Shown here one piece after another: positions 1-8,759 of a stretch of DNA of 27,817 nt. Origin of the DNA: Caldilineaceae bacterium (lineage in GTDB: Bacteria > Chloroflexota > Anaerolineae > Caldilineales > Caldilineaceae). The notes beneath the pieces are model-generated. The model saw only the letters and a list, made by a program, of their open reading frames with translations, was not told the origin of the DNA and did not search any database. The DNA lies in NCBI GenBank assembly GCA_028819675.1, contig JAPPKT010000301.1, forward strand, positions 1 to 27,817, read 5' to 3'. The first letter of the stretch is position 1, and every line of letters begins with the position of its first letter. The translations under genes were made by a program, and so were the position numbers.

Positions 1-54
1 GTAAGGCAGGGGTCTGCAAAACCCTGATCGCCGGTTCGAATCCGGCCGTCGCCT
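1..54 (+). tRNA. tRNA-Cys (GCA), 3' part, cut by window edge
   Basis: The anticodon arm is visible: stem 9-13/21-25 (ggggt/accct, one G-T pair) around a 7-nt loop ctgcaaa that carries the GCA anticodon. A 4-nt variable loop (26-29) follows, then a T arm with 5-bp stem gccgg/ccggc and loop ttcgaat (30-46). The 3' acceptor strand is 47-53 with discriminator T at 54. No CCA is encoded. The 5' acceptor strand and most of the D arm lie outside the window. Confidence 0.93.
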
Positions 55-56
55 TT

Positions 57-82
57 AACCGCTCATTCGAGCGGTTTTCTTG
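57..82 (+). terminator. Intrinsic terminator of the tRNA-Cys transcript
   Basis: A perfect 8-bp inverted repeat, aaccgctc (57-64) and gagcggtt (69-76), encloses a 4-nt loop and is followed by a T-rich tract (ttttcttgttt). It begins three bases after the mature tRNA end, the expected position for a tRNA terminator. Confidence 0.85.
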
Positions 83-181
83 TTTGACGCCAAAGTCAAT
101 CCATAGCAATCTATTAAGTATTGTCATTTGGCTTTTCCTTTCCACTTTTTTTGTTCTTCGCCCTTGTAGAGATCATTGGTG

Positions 182-190
182 TGATACAAT
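182..190 (+). promoter_or_regulatory. Candidate extended -10 promoter for the PBP gene cluster
   Basis: TGA followed by TACAAT (185-190) forms an extended -10 element. A possible -35, TTGTAG at 164-169, has a short 15-bp spacer. Transcription would begin near 197, leaving a leader of roughly 130 nt before the chosen start at 330. This rests on motif matching only. Nothing else was recognised in the 83-329 stretch. Confidence 0.35.
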
Positions 191-329
191 TTAGAGTGCG
201 GCCACCGTTCTTTTGATTCACATTTGAAACGGGAAGATACTCGTCTCCCAAAGTCGTGCGTGAGAATCGCACTCGATGAGCTGTTTGAGGCCTGACCGGC
301 CCGGTGGAGTTACGGGGAGCAGAAGGAAC

Positions 330-3300
330 ATGAAGAAAAACAGAGCCACGAGGACTGAAACTGATTTCCAGCCCAATGTTGACGTAGTACGAGGAAGCCG
401 GAACTGCTCAGGGAAGAGTCGTATTTCAGTGTTCGAATACATCTTCATGCACTCTAGTCTGAAATGGTTGTATGTCTCGGTGCGGAGTGCTACTGCCAGG
501 CGTGCTGCGATCGCATCTATTCTCATTCTGACCGTGCTCTTGGCGACGGCCTGTTCCGGCGACGAAACTGCGGAAGCGGAGTCGGCGCTGGAGAACAACC
601 CATTTGGATTCGACCAATTCGAGGCGCCTTCACTGGACGAACTCGTCCCGGAAAGGTTGGGCCCGCGTCCCAAGGGGTCGATAAAAACGGTCGTCGAACA
701 CTACTTGCAGCAGTACCAGCCCAACGGCAGCTTACCGAAACTCTTTGAGACGACCCGCGTTTACGATCGGAACGGTGTTCTTCTCGCCGAGTTCTTTGAG
801 GAAGGCCGCCGCACGTGGGTCACTCTCGACCAGATTTCCCCCGCCTTGATTTCGGCCACCGTCGCCACCGAGGACGCTACTTTCTTCACCAATCGAGGCG
901 TGGACAGTCGTCGCATTGTCGGCGCGGCAATTCAGAATGTACAGACGCAATCGATCGCCTCCGGCGCCAGCACGATTACAATGCAGCTGGCGCGAAATCT
1001 CTTTCTCGAACCAGAGGAACGATTCGAACAGACGATTGATCGGAAAATCCATGAAATTGGGATGGCCCACGACCTGACCATTCTGTTCAACAAGGAAGAA
1101 CTGCTTGAAATCTATCTTAACCTCGTCAACTATGGTCATCTGGCCTACGGGCCCGAAGCGGCGGCACAGGTCTACTTCGGCAAGAGCGCCATCGATCTGA
1201 ATTGGGCTGAAGCGACCATACTCGCCGGCGTGCCCCAACAGCCGGCGGCATTTGACCTGTTTGCGAATTTCGCCGCCGCCAAACAGCGGCAGCGCGTAGT
1301 TCTGGACCTGCTGGTGCGCCATGACTTTCTTTCGCAAGAAAAATCCGATGCCATTTATGAAGAGGAAATCTTCCTGATCGGCAGCTCGGAAGAGAAAGAC
1401 TATCTGGCGCCCCACTTCCTACTCTATGTGGAGAAAGCACTCGAAAGGCGGATGGCCGAAGCCCTGGGCATCGAGAATGGGCGCTGGAAGATGCGCCGGT
1501 CCGGTATGCATATCATCACCTCACTGGACATGCCTATGCAGGTGCTGGCTGAACAGGAGTTGCGGGCTTGGATCGACAGAGTCGGCGAAGCCTATCGGAT
1601 GACAAACGGCGCTATCGTAGCCATCCAGCCGCAGACCGGCGAAGTCCTGGCAATGGTCGGCGGTGTCGACTTCAATGAGGAGGATGCCGGGCAGGTGAAT
1701 CTGTCTGTCAGCCTGAGGCAGCCCGGAAGTTCCTTCAAACCCATACTCTATGCTGCAGCACTTTCCCAAGACCTGATCTCACCTGCCACCGTCATTTGGG
1801 ATACCCCAACCGCCTATCCTGTGGGCATGGGCCACTTCTATAGTCCCCGGAACTATGACCGGACTTTCCACGGTCCGGTCACTGTGCGCACTGCCCTGGC
1901 GAACAGCTACAATGTTCCGGCCGTAAAGCTGCTGGCATCGCTGGGCAATGAACGCCTCGTCTCCAAAGCGGAAGAGTTTGGAATCACAAGTTTCACGAGG
2001 GAGCCGGACAGCTACGGGCTGAGTCTTTCCCTTGGTGCAGGCGAAGTATCGCTTCTCGAGTTGACGAACGCCTTTCGCACTTTTGCCAATCAGGGGCTCT
2101 ACTCCCCGCCGCAATTCGCCATGTTCATGGTTGACGATTTGGGCCGCTATCGTTCCCCGCCCCCTGTCAGGCAGAAGCGCATAATCTCTGAAGGAGTCGC
2201 CTTCCAAATCACCGACATTTTGAGTGACAACGAGGCCAGGAAACCGGCCTTTGGCCTGAACAGCAGACTCAACCTTAGCCGTCCAGCTGCCGCGAAAACG
2301 GGAACCACAACAAACTTCAAGGATAACTGGACCGTCGGCTTCACAAAATACCTGGTGGCCGGCGTATGGACAGGGAACAGTGACGGGACTACCATGTGGG
2401 GCAATAGCGGTGCGGCCGGCGCAGCGCCCCTCTGGCATAACTTTATGGAAGCGGTGATTGCCGATAAAGGAATGAGGGAGTTAATCGGGGCCCCGGAAGA
2501 CCCAAACCTTTGGGCTTTCGATGTACCGGACTCTGTCGTCCAACTGCCCGACTGTCCTCCGGCCGTGCGCTGCCGCACTGGAGGCGAATACTTCACGTCC
2601 AGCTGGCTGAGCAAGACACGCGGAAACGGCCTTCTTGCAGGTACCGTTGTCACCGGCAGGTCATTGCCGACCCATTTCGCACGATCAAACGACTTTGAAG
2701 ACCTGTCCTACTGTATCGTCGACGAAACAGCGGGAGCCGTCAACGGCGGCAGAACAAACAGTGTCCCCGAGACCCGGGCTCTGCTACGGATTTCAAGCTG
2801 GGTTGGCCTTGCTTTTCCCCCAGGCTACTCCACTGTGGGCAGGCCGCTCAGACCGATGCCGGAGATACAAGTTGATGAGGACGACGATGGCTTGAATACG
2901 CCGCCTCCCGAATACAGGGAGGACCTGGTTTACATACCCTTCACAGAGATAGAAAAGTTCAGGTTGCTTTCGTACAGTATGCAAAAGGGCATACCCGTTT
3001 CACTCGGTTCGTGCTCAAATCTCCGTTACTATACAGCCAGATCTGGTGACAGCTGGGCAGGTCTGGCCCGCGCCCACGGTCTGCCCGAAGGCGTTCTGCG
3101 AAACGCCAATCTGCACGTTAAGGGTTCCCTCAACGGGGAACGTTTGCTGCTGCCCCGCGTTATTCCTATTCGGCTTCATGAAGAAAGCATGATTCACGAA
3201 GTGCAGTCGGGGGATTCGTGGGTCAACATCGCCGCACAGTACGACATCCCTATCAACCTGCTACGCGCGGCCAATCCAAACGCGATCCGGCCATACTATA

Positions 3301-3368
3301 TCTTGCGTCCGGGGGATCTACTGCATATCCCTGAAAACCTGGAAATCTATCAGAACCCGTTCGAGTAA
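330..3368 (+). CDS. Class A penicillin-binding protein, lipobox signal, two C-terminal LysM domains
   Basis: Bifunctional peptidoglycan glycosyltransferase/transpeptidase of the PBP1A type. From the start at 330 (1012 aa): hydrophobic segment ending in the lipobox-like LLATAC (Cys about 75); GT51 domain about 140-340 with ATEDATFF (catalytic Glu about 181), GASTITMQLARNLF and KEELLEIYLN; transpeptidase domain with SSFK (about 467-470), SYN (about 526-528) and KTGTT (from about 656); LysM repeats about 900-943 and 955-1002. GT51 proteins usually have HxG after the ED motif; here it reads NRG. The start is uncertain. ATG 330 has AAGG/GGGAG sequences just upstream; ATG 276 has no ribosome site; ATG 447 would give a more normal lipoprotein n-region but also lacks one. 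Its paralogue follows after 238 bp. All catalytic motifs are present, so the enzyme is probably active in the cell envelope. Confidence 0.92.
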   Translation: MKKNRATRTETDFQPNVDVVRGSRNCSGKSRISVFEYIFMHSSLKWLYVSVRSATARRAAIASILILTVLLATACSGDETAEAESALENNPFGFDQFEAPSLDELVPERLGPRPKGSIKTVVEHYLQQYQPNGSLPKLFETTRVYDRNGVLLAEFFEEGRRTWVTLDQISPALISATVATEDATFFTNRGVDSRRIVGAAIQNVQTQSIASGASTITMQLARNLFLEPEERFEQTIDRKIHEIGMAHDLTILFNKEELLEIYLNLVNYGHLAYGPEAAAQVYFGKSAIDLNWAEATILAGVPQQPAAFDLFANFAAAKQRQRVVLDLLVRHDFLSQEKSDAIYEEEIFLIGSSEEKDYLAPHFLLYVEKALERRMAEALGIENGRWKMRRSGMHIITSLDMPMQVLAEQELRAWIDRVGEAYRMTNGAIVAIQPQTGEVLAMVGGVDFNEEDAGQVNLSVSLRQPGSSFKPILYAAALSQDLISPATVIWDTPTAYPVGMGHFYSPRNYDRTFHGPVTVRTALANSYNVPAVKLLASLGNERLVSKAEEFGITSFTREPDSYGLSLSLGAGEVSLLELTNAFRTFANQGLYSPPQFAMFMVDDLGRYRSPPPVRQKRIISEGVAFQITDILSDNEARKPAFGLNSRLNLSRPAAAKTGTTTNFKDNWTVGFTKYLVAGVWTGNSDGTTMWGNSGAAGAAPLWHNFMEAVIADKGMRELIGAPEDPNLWAFDVPDSVVQLPDCPPAVRCRTGGEYFTSSWLSKTRGNGLLAGTVVTGRSLPTHFARSNDFEDLSYCIVDETAGAVNGGRTNSVPETRALLRISSWVGLAFPPGYSTVGRPLRPMPEIQVDEDDDGLNTPPPEYREDLVYIPFTEIEKFRLLSYSMQKGIPVSLGSCSNLRYYTARSGDSWAGLARAHGLPEGVLRNANLHVKGSLNGERLLLPRVIPIRLHEESMIHEVQSGDSWVNIAAQYDIPINLLRAANPNAIRPYYILRPGDLLHIPENLEIYQNPFE

Positions 3369-3606
3369 GCGACCCGTTGAGTCGCCGGCTATCAGGACTG
3401 ACAGTCGCAAGACGAAACCTATGTGCCGGGCGTATAGATTCAAGCCAACTTCCTCAGGTCGCCCTTTGCATGGAACCACAACGCCTGTTTTCGTCGTTTA
3501 CTGAATCGAGGCGAAGACTCCATAATCTGGCTCCGTCTGATCCAGGTAGTGGCGTGGACGCCACAGTTCAGGAACTCACCAGCACTGATAGGGACTGCAA
3601 AGACGC

Positions 3607-6501
3607 ATGCCTGGATTTCCCTTCGAACGGCGTACCCTTTTTCTGTTCATCCTACTTTTGACGCTTGTCCTGGCCGGCTGCGGCTCACGCCGCGGCGCTG
3701 TTGGGCGAAGGCCGGCTATCTCCCTGTCCAATGTTGCCGAAGCCTATCTCCAGATTTACCAGCCCGGTCCCCTCCCCCGCGTCTTTCAAACAACATTCGT
3801 ATATGACCGCAATGGGGAACTGCTTGCCGAGCTAATCGGAGAGGGCCGTCGTGAATGGGTCTCGTTGGACCGTATTTCCCCTCACCTGATCAACGCAACC
3901 ATTGCAACTGAAGACGCAACCTTCTTCACCAATCCTGGTGTGGACCCGGTTCGCATCGCCGGCGCCGCGCTCCAGAATGTCGAGCAAGGCGAGATCGTCT
4001 CCGGTGCCAGTACAATTACAATGCAGCTGGCACGCAATCTATTCCTGGGCTCCGAAGAACGCTACGATCAGACTTTCGATCGCAAAATCGCGGAGGCCGG
4101 GCTGGCGAGCGAACTTACTCGGACCTACACCAAAGAGGAGCTTCTCGAGCTGTATCTGAATCTCCTCAACTACGGCAACCTTGCCTACGGCCCACAGGCA
4201 GCCGCCCGTACCTATTTTGGTAAGCCGGCAGCCGACCTTAGTCTGGCCGAAGCAACACTGATAGCTGGCATTCCCCAGTCGCCGGCCCGCTTCGACCTGT
4301 TTCATGACTTCGGGTCGGCCAAGGAGCGGCAAAGGACGGTCCTGTCGCTGATGGTCCGTCATGGATTCCTGACGCTTGACGAAGCAAACGCCGTGTTTTC
4401 CACAGAGGTTGAACTGGGCGGGTCGCCGGAAATAAACTCTCCGTCTGCACCGCATTTTGTCGACTTCGTGGTCCATGAACTGGATCGGTCCTGGGGCGAA
4501 GGATATGATGTCAGGCGGGCCGGATTCCACATCTACACAACGATCGACATGGCCTTACAGGAAACGGCCCAACAGATCGTCTTGCAGAAGGTTGCGGATC
4601 TCCGTTCTCGTTTTGATATGAACAATGGAGCGCTCATCGCTCTCAGGCCGGGAACGGCAGAGATTCTGGCCATGGTCGGCAGCGTCGATTACGCGAACGA
4701 GGAGATCGATGGCCAGGTCAATGTCGCAATCAGCCCCCGGCAACCGGGCAGTGCCATCAAGCCCCTACTCTACGCTACCGCCTTCAATGACAATCTCATA
4801 AGCCCGGCAACGGTCATCTGGGATACGCCCATCACCTACACAATCAGCACAATTGAGCAATATGAGCCGCTCAATTACGACCGTAAGTTCCACGGACCTG
4901 TCACCGCGCGGGCAGCGCTCGCCAATAGTTATAACGTCCCAGCGGTAAAGCTGTTGGACGCCGTAAGTGTCAAGCGCATGTTGGAAGCTGCTCGCAGCAT
5001 GGGCGTCAGCAGCCTGCATCGGGGTACCGACTGGTATGGTCTGAGTCTGACCTTGGGGGGAGGCGAGGTTACCCTGCTCGATCTTGCCACCGCCTACCAT
5101 ACAATCGCCAACCAAGGTGTATACAAATCTCCACGATATGTCCTCACGATTACCGATGGGCAGGGCCAGACACTGCTCGAAGACAGCTCGACTGATGGCG
5201 TATCAGTAATCTCTGAGGACGCCGCTTCACTGGTTACCGATATCCTCAGCGACGACCCCGCGCGGGTTCCTATGTTTGGCGCCGGTAGTCAACTGACCTT
5301 GAGCCGGCCTGCGGCGGCGAAGACCGGGACAACTGACAACAATCGCGATGCCTGGACGATGGGGTTCACACGCCATCTGCTTGCCGGCGTATGGGTGGGC
5401 AACACCGATGGCCGCCCCATGCGCAACGCCACCGGAGCCGGCGCAGCCGCGCCCGTGTGGAACGAGTTTATGCGCACTGTCCTCGCCGAGCCTGTTCTTC
5501 TTGACCTGCTCCGGGCCCCGACTGCTGATGCCGACTGGGAGTTTCAGAATAGCGAGGGCGTCACTCTGCTGGACGTCTGCCCGCCTGGCCTGACTTGCAG
5601 ACAAGGCGGCGGCGAGGCCTTCAGTTCATCCTGGCTGGACGCCGCCGGCAAATCCGGCGAGGGCGGCCAGCTGGAAGTCGGAAATGAGAACGACACTGAA
5701 CTTCAATTCACTGATGCACTCCCCTTGGTCGACAGTGTCGAATACCTCCCTTCTGCTCCAGTCTATGTGAAACGGCAGACCGGCGCGACTCAGGAAACAC
5801 GCCTACTTGGCTATTGTGGTCACCAGGATGGCGCGCGGCGCATTCTTCTGGCTCTGCCCGACCCCTTCGGTTTTCAGCAGGGCGCCTTCTCCAGTTGCCG
5901 GAACTGCTGGTCGACAAATGATGAAGACGATGAGGCAATTGACGAGGGCAGGCTGCTGCGGGATAGGAGAGGCGCGCTAATATGGAATCTGGGGCGTGGC
6001 TTTCCGGTCTACCTGGGCCAGTGTGCCGAGATGGGAAAGATGGCTGCCTACACGGGACTGTCGGTCGGCATCGATTTCGCCAATGCCGGCACCTTGGTTT
6101 CTCCCGAAGTCTTCTCAAGCGGACAGCTGTCAGATGTGAGCAGCACCGACTTCCTGGGACCTCACCGCTTCATTCTCGACCGTCTCTGGCACGATGAGCA
6201 GTGCCCGGGACAGTACGTGATGGGACAGGCAGTCGACGACAGAGGCGTCGCGCTTCCAGGAGTTACCATTCGCTTGACTGACGCTTGGGACAACTCATAC
6301 GAAACTGTCTCCAAGAGCGGCGCAAATGACACCGGTCGATTCGATTTCCCAATCTACGGGCGGGACGCCCCTCAGCGCTTCACCCTGCAGGTCCTCGACG
6401 TCAATGGTAATCCGAACGGCTCCCCGATCGTCGTCCCCCATCGTACCGACGAAAACAGCAACAAGCCCTGCCATCACCTGATTGTGCGCCGCCAGTCGTA
6501 G
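3607..6501 (+). CDS. Class A penicillin-binding protein, lipoprotein signal, C-terminal beta domain
   Basis: Tandem paralogue of the preceding gene (964 aa). Positively charged n-region, hydrophobic core and textbook lipobox LAGC (Cys25). The GT51 domain (about 60-260) carries ATEDATFF (Glu102) and GASTITMQLARNLF. The transpeptidase domain has SAIK (382-385), SYN (441-443) and KTGTT (from 572). After the catalytic domains comes a Cys-bearing region shared with the upstream paralogue (CPPGLTC, from about 658; YLGQC, about 802-806). Instead of LysM repeats, the end (about 868-940, GQAVDDRGVALPGVTIRLTD) resembles a carboxypeptidase-regulatory-like/SdrD-B-type beta sandwich, which is an inference from that motif. 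The start is supported by the signal peptide it creates; the ribosome site is weak. Class A PBPs are normally held by an N-terminal membrane helix, so a lipid anchor would be unusual. Confidence 0.92.
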   Translation: MPGFPFERRTLFLFILLLTLVLAGCGSRRGAVGRRPAISLSNVAEAYLQIYQPGPLPRVFQTTFVYDRNGELLAELIGEGRREWVSLDRISPHLINATIATEDATFFTNPGVDPVRIAGAALQNVEQGEIVSGASTITMQLARNLFLGSEERYDQTFDRKIAEAGLASELTRTYTKEELLELYLNLLNYGNLAYGPQAAARTYFGKPAADLSLAEATLIAGIPQSPARFDLFHDFGSAKERQRTVLSLMVRHGFLTLDEANAVFSTEVELGGSPEINSPSAPHFVDFVVHELDRSWGEGYDVRRAGFHIYTTIDMALQETAQQIVLQKVADLRSRFDMNNGALIALRPGTAEILAMVGSVDYANEEIDGQVNVAISPRQPGSAIKPLLYATAFNDNLISPATVIWDTPITYTISTIEQYEPLNYDRKFHGPVTARAALANSYNVPAVKLLDAVSVKRMLEAARSMGVSSLHRGTDWYGLSLTLGGGEVTLLDLATAYHTIANQGVYKSPRYVLTITDGQGQTLLEDSSTDGVSVISEDAASLVTDILSDDPARVPMFGAGSQLTLSRPAAAKTGTTDNNRDAWTMGFTRHLLAGVWVGNTDGRPMRNATGAGAAAPVWNEFMRTVLAEPVLLDLLRAPTADADWEFQNSEGVTLLDVCPPGLTCRQGGGEAFSSSWLDAAGKSGEGGQLEVGNENDTELQFTDALPLVDSVEYLPSAPVYVKRQTGATQETRLLGYCGHQDGARRILLALPDPFGFQQGAFSSCRNCWSTNDEDDEAIDEGRLLRDRRGALIWNLGRGFPVYLGQCAEMGKMAAYTGLSVGIDFANAGTLVSPEVFSSGQLSDVSSTDFLGPHRFILDRLWHDEQCPGQYVMGQAVDDRGVALPGVTIRLTDAWDNSYETVSKSGANDTGRFDFPIYGRDAPQRFTLQVLDVNGNPNGSPIVVPHRTDENSNKPCHHLIVRRQS

Positions 6502-6567
6502 CAATGGTATGTCAACGATTACAATGCGTTGTGCCTACGGTCGCGCCACAAAACTGTCTTGGCTGGC

Positions 6568-6573
6568 TATAAT
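6568..6573 (+). promoter_or_regulatory. Candidate -10 box upstream of the LysM/fasciclin gene
   Basis: A perfect TATAAT sits about 200 bp ahead of the ATG at 6770 in the 268-bp gap after the second PBP gene. No good -35 is seen at 16-18 bp. A near-palindrome, ggaaggccggctttcc (6727-6742, one G-T mismatch), lies about 30 bp before the start and could be a regulatory site. Both are weak motif observations. Confidence 0.25.
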
Positions 6574-6769
6574 GAAGGGAACTCATACCGATAGCAAGCA
6601 CAAAGCTGTTGGGATTTGGCCTGGGAATTGGATAAACTGGACAGAATACGAGCAATGTCTCCGAAACGAATCCGTATTCTGAGGCTGGGCCTGTGGCCGA
6701 TGTAGAACTGTCGCTTTCGGCCGTAAGGAAGGCCGGCTTTCCAACTGTACGGGAATCTGGAGGGAATCG

Positions 6770-8644
6770 ATGCATTTCAGAAATTCATGGCGCTATGTTT
6801 GCCTCGCCGCAGTCCTGGCACTGGTTCTCGTAGCAGGCCCTTACGCCTTGACTGCGCAGGGTTCCGTCGAAGATACGACGGTAAGTGGACAGTTGAACGA
6901 ACAGTTCGCTAAGCATTACCTTGGTCTGCAAGTCATCGATACATCACAACCTGTTACGATAAAGATGGACTACCAGCCGCAGCACAGCCATACACTGGAC
7001 GAAAGCTCCGGCTTCTATGTTTTCAAACAGTCCGGCTTCGATCGCTACATTAACGCCGCCCCGCCCTCGGAAACTGCATTCCGCACAGGCACGCAAGAAT
7101 CGATGGGCGGTGTAAAGCGGAAGGTCACCCAGATAGGTGCTGAAGATGTATCCGAAATCGTAACCATCGTTGTTTACAATGATTCTACGATGGACCTCTC
7201 CTATACGTTGTCGGGAGAAAACGTTAGATTTGTCGATGAATCAGGAGAACAAGTTGTAGGTGGCAGCACGCCTGGCGTGCCGGCGACCGCCACGCCTGCC
7301 TCTGCAGGGCTTCAAGCGGCCGCAGCGTCTGCTGCAACCCCGCAGACAGTGGTGACCACGAGCGCCGTACGGTCGAGTTGGGTTAGAGGTGAGCTGAATG
7401 AACAGTTCGATAAACACTACCTCGGACTATCAGTAGTCGATACGGGGCAGCCGGTAACGATTAAGATGTCTTACGATCCACAGGACAGCTATCAAATCGA
7501 CGAGAGTGCCGGCTTCTACGTCTTCAAACAGTCAGGATTTGACCGTTACATCAATGCTGCGTCCCCGGCCGACAGCGTCTTTGCAACCGGCTCTTCAGAT
7601 ACGATGGACGGCATCAAGCGAAAAGTCGTTGAAATCGGCATTGACGACGTTGGTGAAATCGTTACTCTCGTAACCTACAACGACACCACAATGCCCTTTT
7701 CCTATACTTTGCAAGGAGAAAACATCCTTTTCCTGGATGATTCCGGTGAACAGGTGGAAGGTGACAGGGTGGTTATCCAGCAGCCTGCTGCTGGCACGGC
7801 TTCCACATCCTCGGCAGCCGGAACTGAAGTCTCTCTTGGCGGCACTTACACTGTGAAGGCGGGAGATACGCTCGGCACCATTTCCTCACAAGCTTACGGC
7901 AGCACAAACTACTGGTCTTCGATCTGCACGGCAAACTCGCTTTCGAACTGCGACCTGATTGAAGTGGGTGACGTACTGACGATTCCGTCTCAGGCCGATG
8001 CCGACGCCTACCTTACGGGGGGAGTTCCGACACCAGCCGCGACGACTGAAGCCACTGCCGTCGCGACCCCAACACCTACAACGGATGCCATGCCCGGGGC
8101 AACTGCGACGGCCGCGCCCGAAGCGACTGCGATGCCAGAGGCAACAGCTACCGAAACGCCGGCTTCAACACCGGCTGCAACTGCCATGCCGGAACCAACC
8201 AGTGATGCAGGCACAATGGAGGAAGATCTCATCGAAGTCGCTGGAGACTACGAACAGTTGGACATTTTGCTCCTGGCCCTGGACCTGGCCGGCTTGACTG
8301 CGTCCATAGCCGACGGCGGCCCCTATACCATCTTCGCCCCCACCAACGCCGCCTTCGCCTCGCTGCCCGAAGCCAGGTTGGACATGTTGATGGCCGACTC
8401 GGAACTGCTGGCAGACACGCTCAGGTACCATGTCGTGTCCGGTAAGCTGAAGGCCTCCGATCTTGCAACGCAATCGTCGCTGACCACGCTCCACGGTGGG
8501 ACCATTGACGTCAATACCAGCGACGACGGGTCTCTCGCGGTCGAGGGCATCAGCATTGTGACGTCCGATGTGGAGGCATCCAACGGGGTCATTCATTTCA
8601 TTCACCAGCTACTGCCGGACCCGGACGAAGACGGCTCGCAATAG
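6770..8644 (+). CDS. Secreted protein: duplicated N-terminal domain, LysM, fasciclin domain
   Basis: A 624-aa exported protein. Signal peptide about 1-29, with probable cleavage near ALTA/Q. Two homologous modules (about 39-164 and 206-332) share the block LNEQFxKHYLGL, then GFYVFKQSGFDRYINAA, and a closing SGEQV; I do not recognise this domain. A LysM domain follows (about 359-406, YTVKAGDTLGTISSQAYG), which should bind glycan in the cell wall. Next is a Thr/Pro/Ala-rich linker (about 410-480) and a C-terminal fasciclin/FAS1 domain (about 486-616, with YTIFAPTNAAFASL and YHVVSGKL), an adhesion-type fold. A good ribosome site (ggaggga) precedes the ATG. It lies directly after the two PBP genes and ends at a terminator, so an envelope or wall-attachment role is likely. 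The LysM and FAS1 assignments are firm; the ligand is unknown. Confidence 0.88.
   Translation: MHFRNSWRYVCLAAVLALVLVAGPYALTAQGSVEDTTVSGQLNEQFAKHYLGLQVIDTSQPVTIKMDYQPQHSHTLDESSGFYVFKQSGFDRYINAAPPSETAFRTGTQESMGGVKRKVTQIGAEDVSEIVTIVVYNDSTMDLSYTLSGENVRFVDESGEQVVGGSTPGVPATATPASAGLQAAAASAATPQTVVTTSAVRSSWVRGELNEQFDKHYLGLSVVDTGQPVTIKMSYDPQDSYQIDESAGFYVFKQSGFDRYINAASPADSVFATGSSDTMDGIKRKVVEIGIDDVGEIVTLVTYNDTTMPFSYTLQGENILFLDDSGEQVEGDRVVIQQPAAGTASTSSAAGTEVSLGGTYTVKAGDTLGTISSQAYGSTNYWSSICTANSLSNCDLIEVGDVLTIPSQADADAYLTGGVPTPAATTEATAVATPTPTTDAMPGATATAAPEATAMPEATATETPASTPAATAMPEPTSDAGTMEEDLIEVAGDYEQLDILLLALDLAGLTASIADGGPYTIFAPTNAAFASLPEARLDMLMADSELLADTLRYHVVSGKLKASDLATQSSLTTLHGGTIDVNTSDDGSLAVEGISIVTSDVEASNGVIHFIHQLLPDPDEDGSQ
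6884..7765 (+). repeat. Intragenic tandem duplication encoding two about 125-aa modules
   Basis: Copy 1 is about 6884-7261 and copy 2 about 7385-7765, separated by an Ala/Thr/Pro-rich spacer. The copies are clearly alike at protein level (LNEQF.KHYLGL, FYVFKQSGFDRYINAA, KRKV.IG..DV.EIVT, YTL.GEN), but the DNA has diverged, so the duplication is old and both copies have been kept under selection. Confidence 0.85.
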
Positions 8645-8688
8645 CCCTTTCGCCAGCTAAGGTTACCGCACTCAAATCAGCCTTAGGG

Positions 8689-8725
8689 ACGCCCTCAGTT
8701 CACCGAACGAGGGCGTTCTTCTTTT
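8689..8725 (+). terminator. Intrinsic terminator after the LysM/fasciclin gene
   Basis: Stem acgccctc (8689-8696) pairs with gagggcgt (8709-8716). It is extended inward, past a single bulged A, by gttc/gaac around a 3-nt loop, and is followed by tcttcttttt. It separates the envelope block from the helicase gene 35 bp downstream. Confidence 0.9.
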
Positions 8726-8759
8726 TGTCATGTTCGCACAAGTGTGCTAAGGTGTGACT

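Noticed and set aside
276..329. ATG 276 as the start of the first PBP
   Set aside because: There is no ribosome site before it and it adds 18 residues of no family likeness; ATG 330 has a purine-rich site just upstream.
8008..8232. Val/Ala/Gly-rich open frame on the minus strand
   Set aside because: It is the reverse of the Thr/Pro/Ala linker codons in the LysM/fasciclin gene, a low-complexity artefact.
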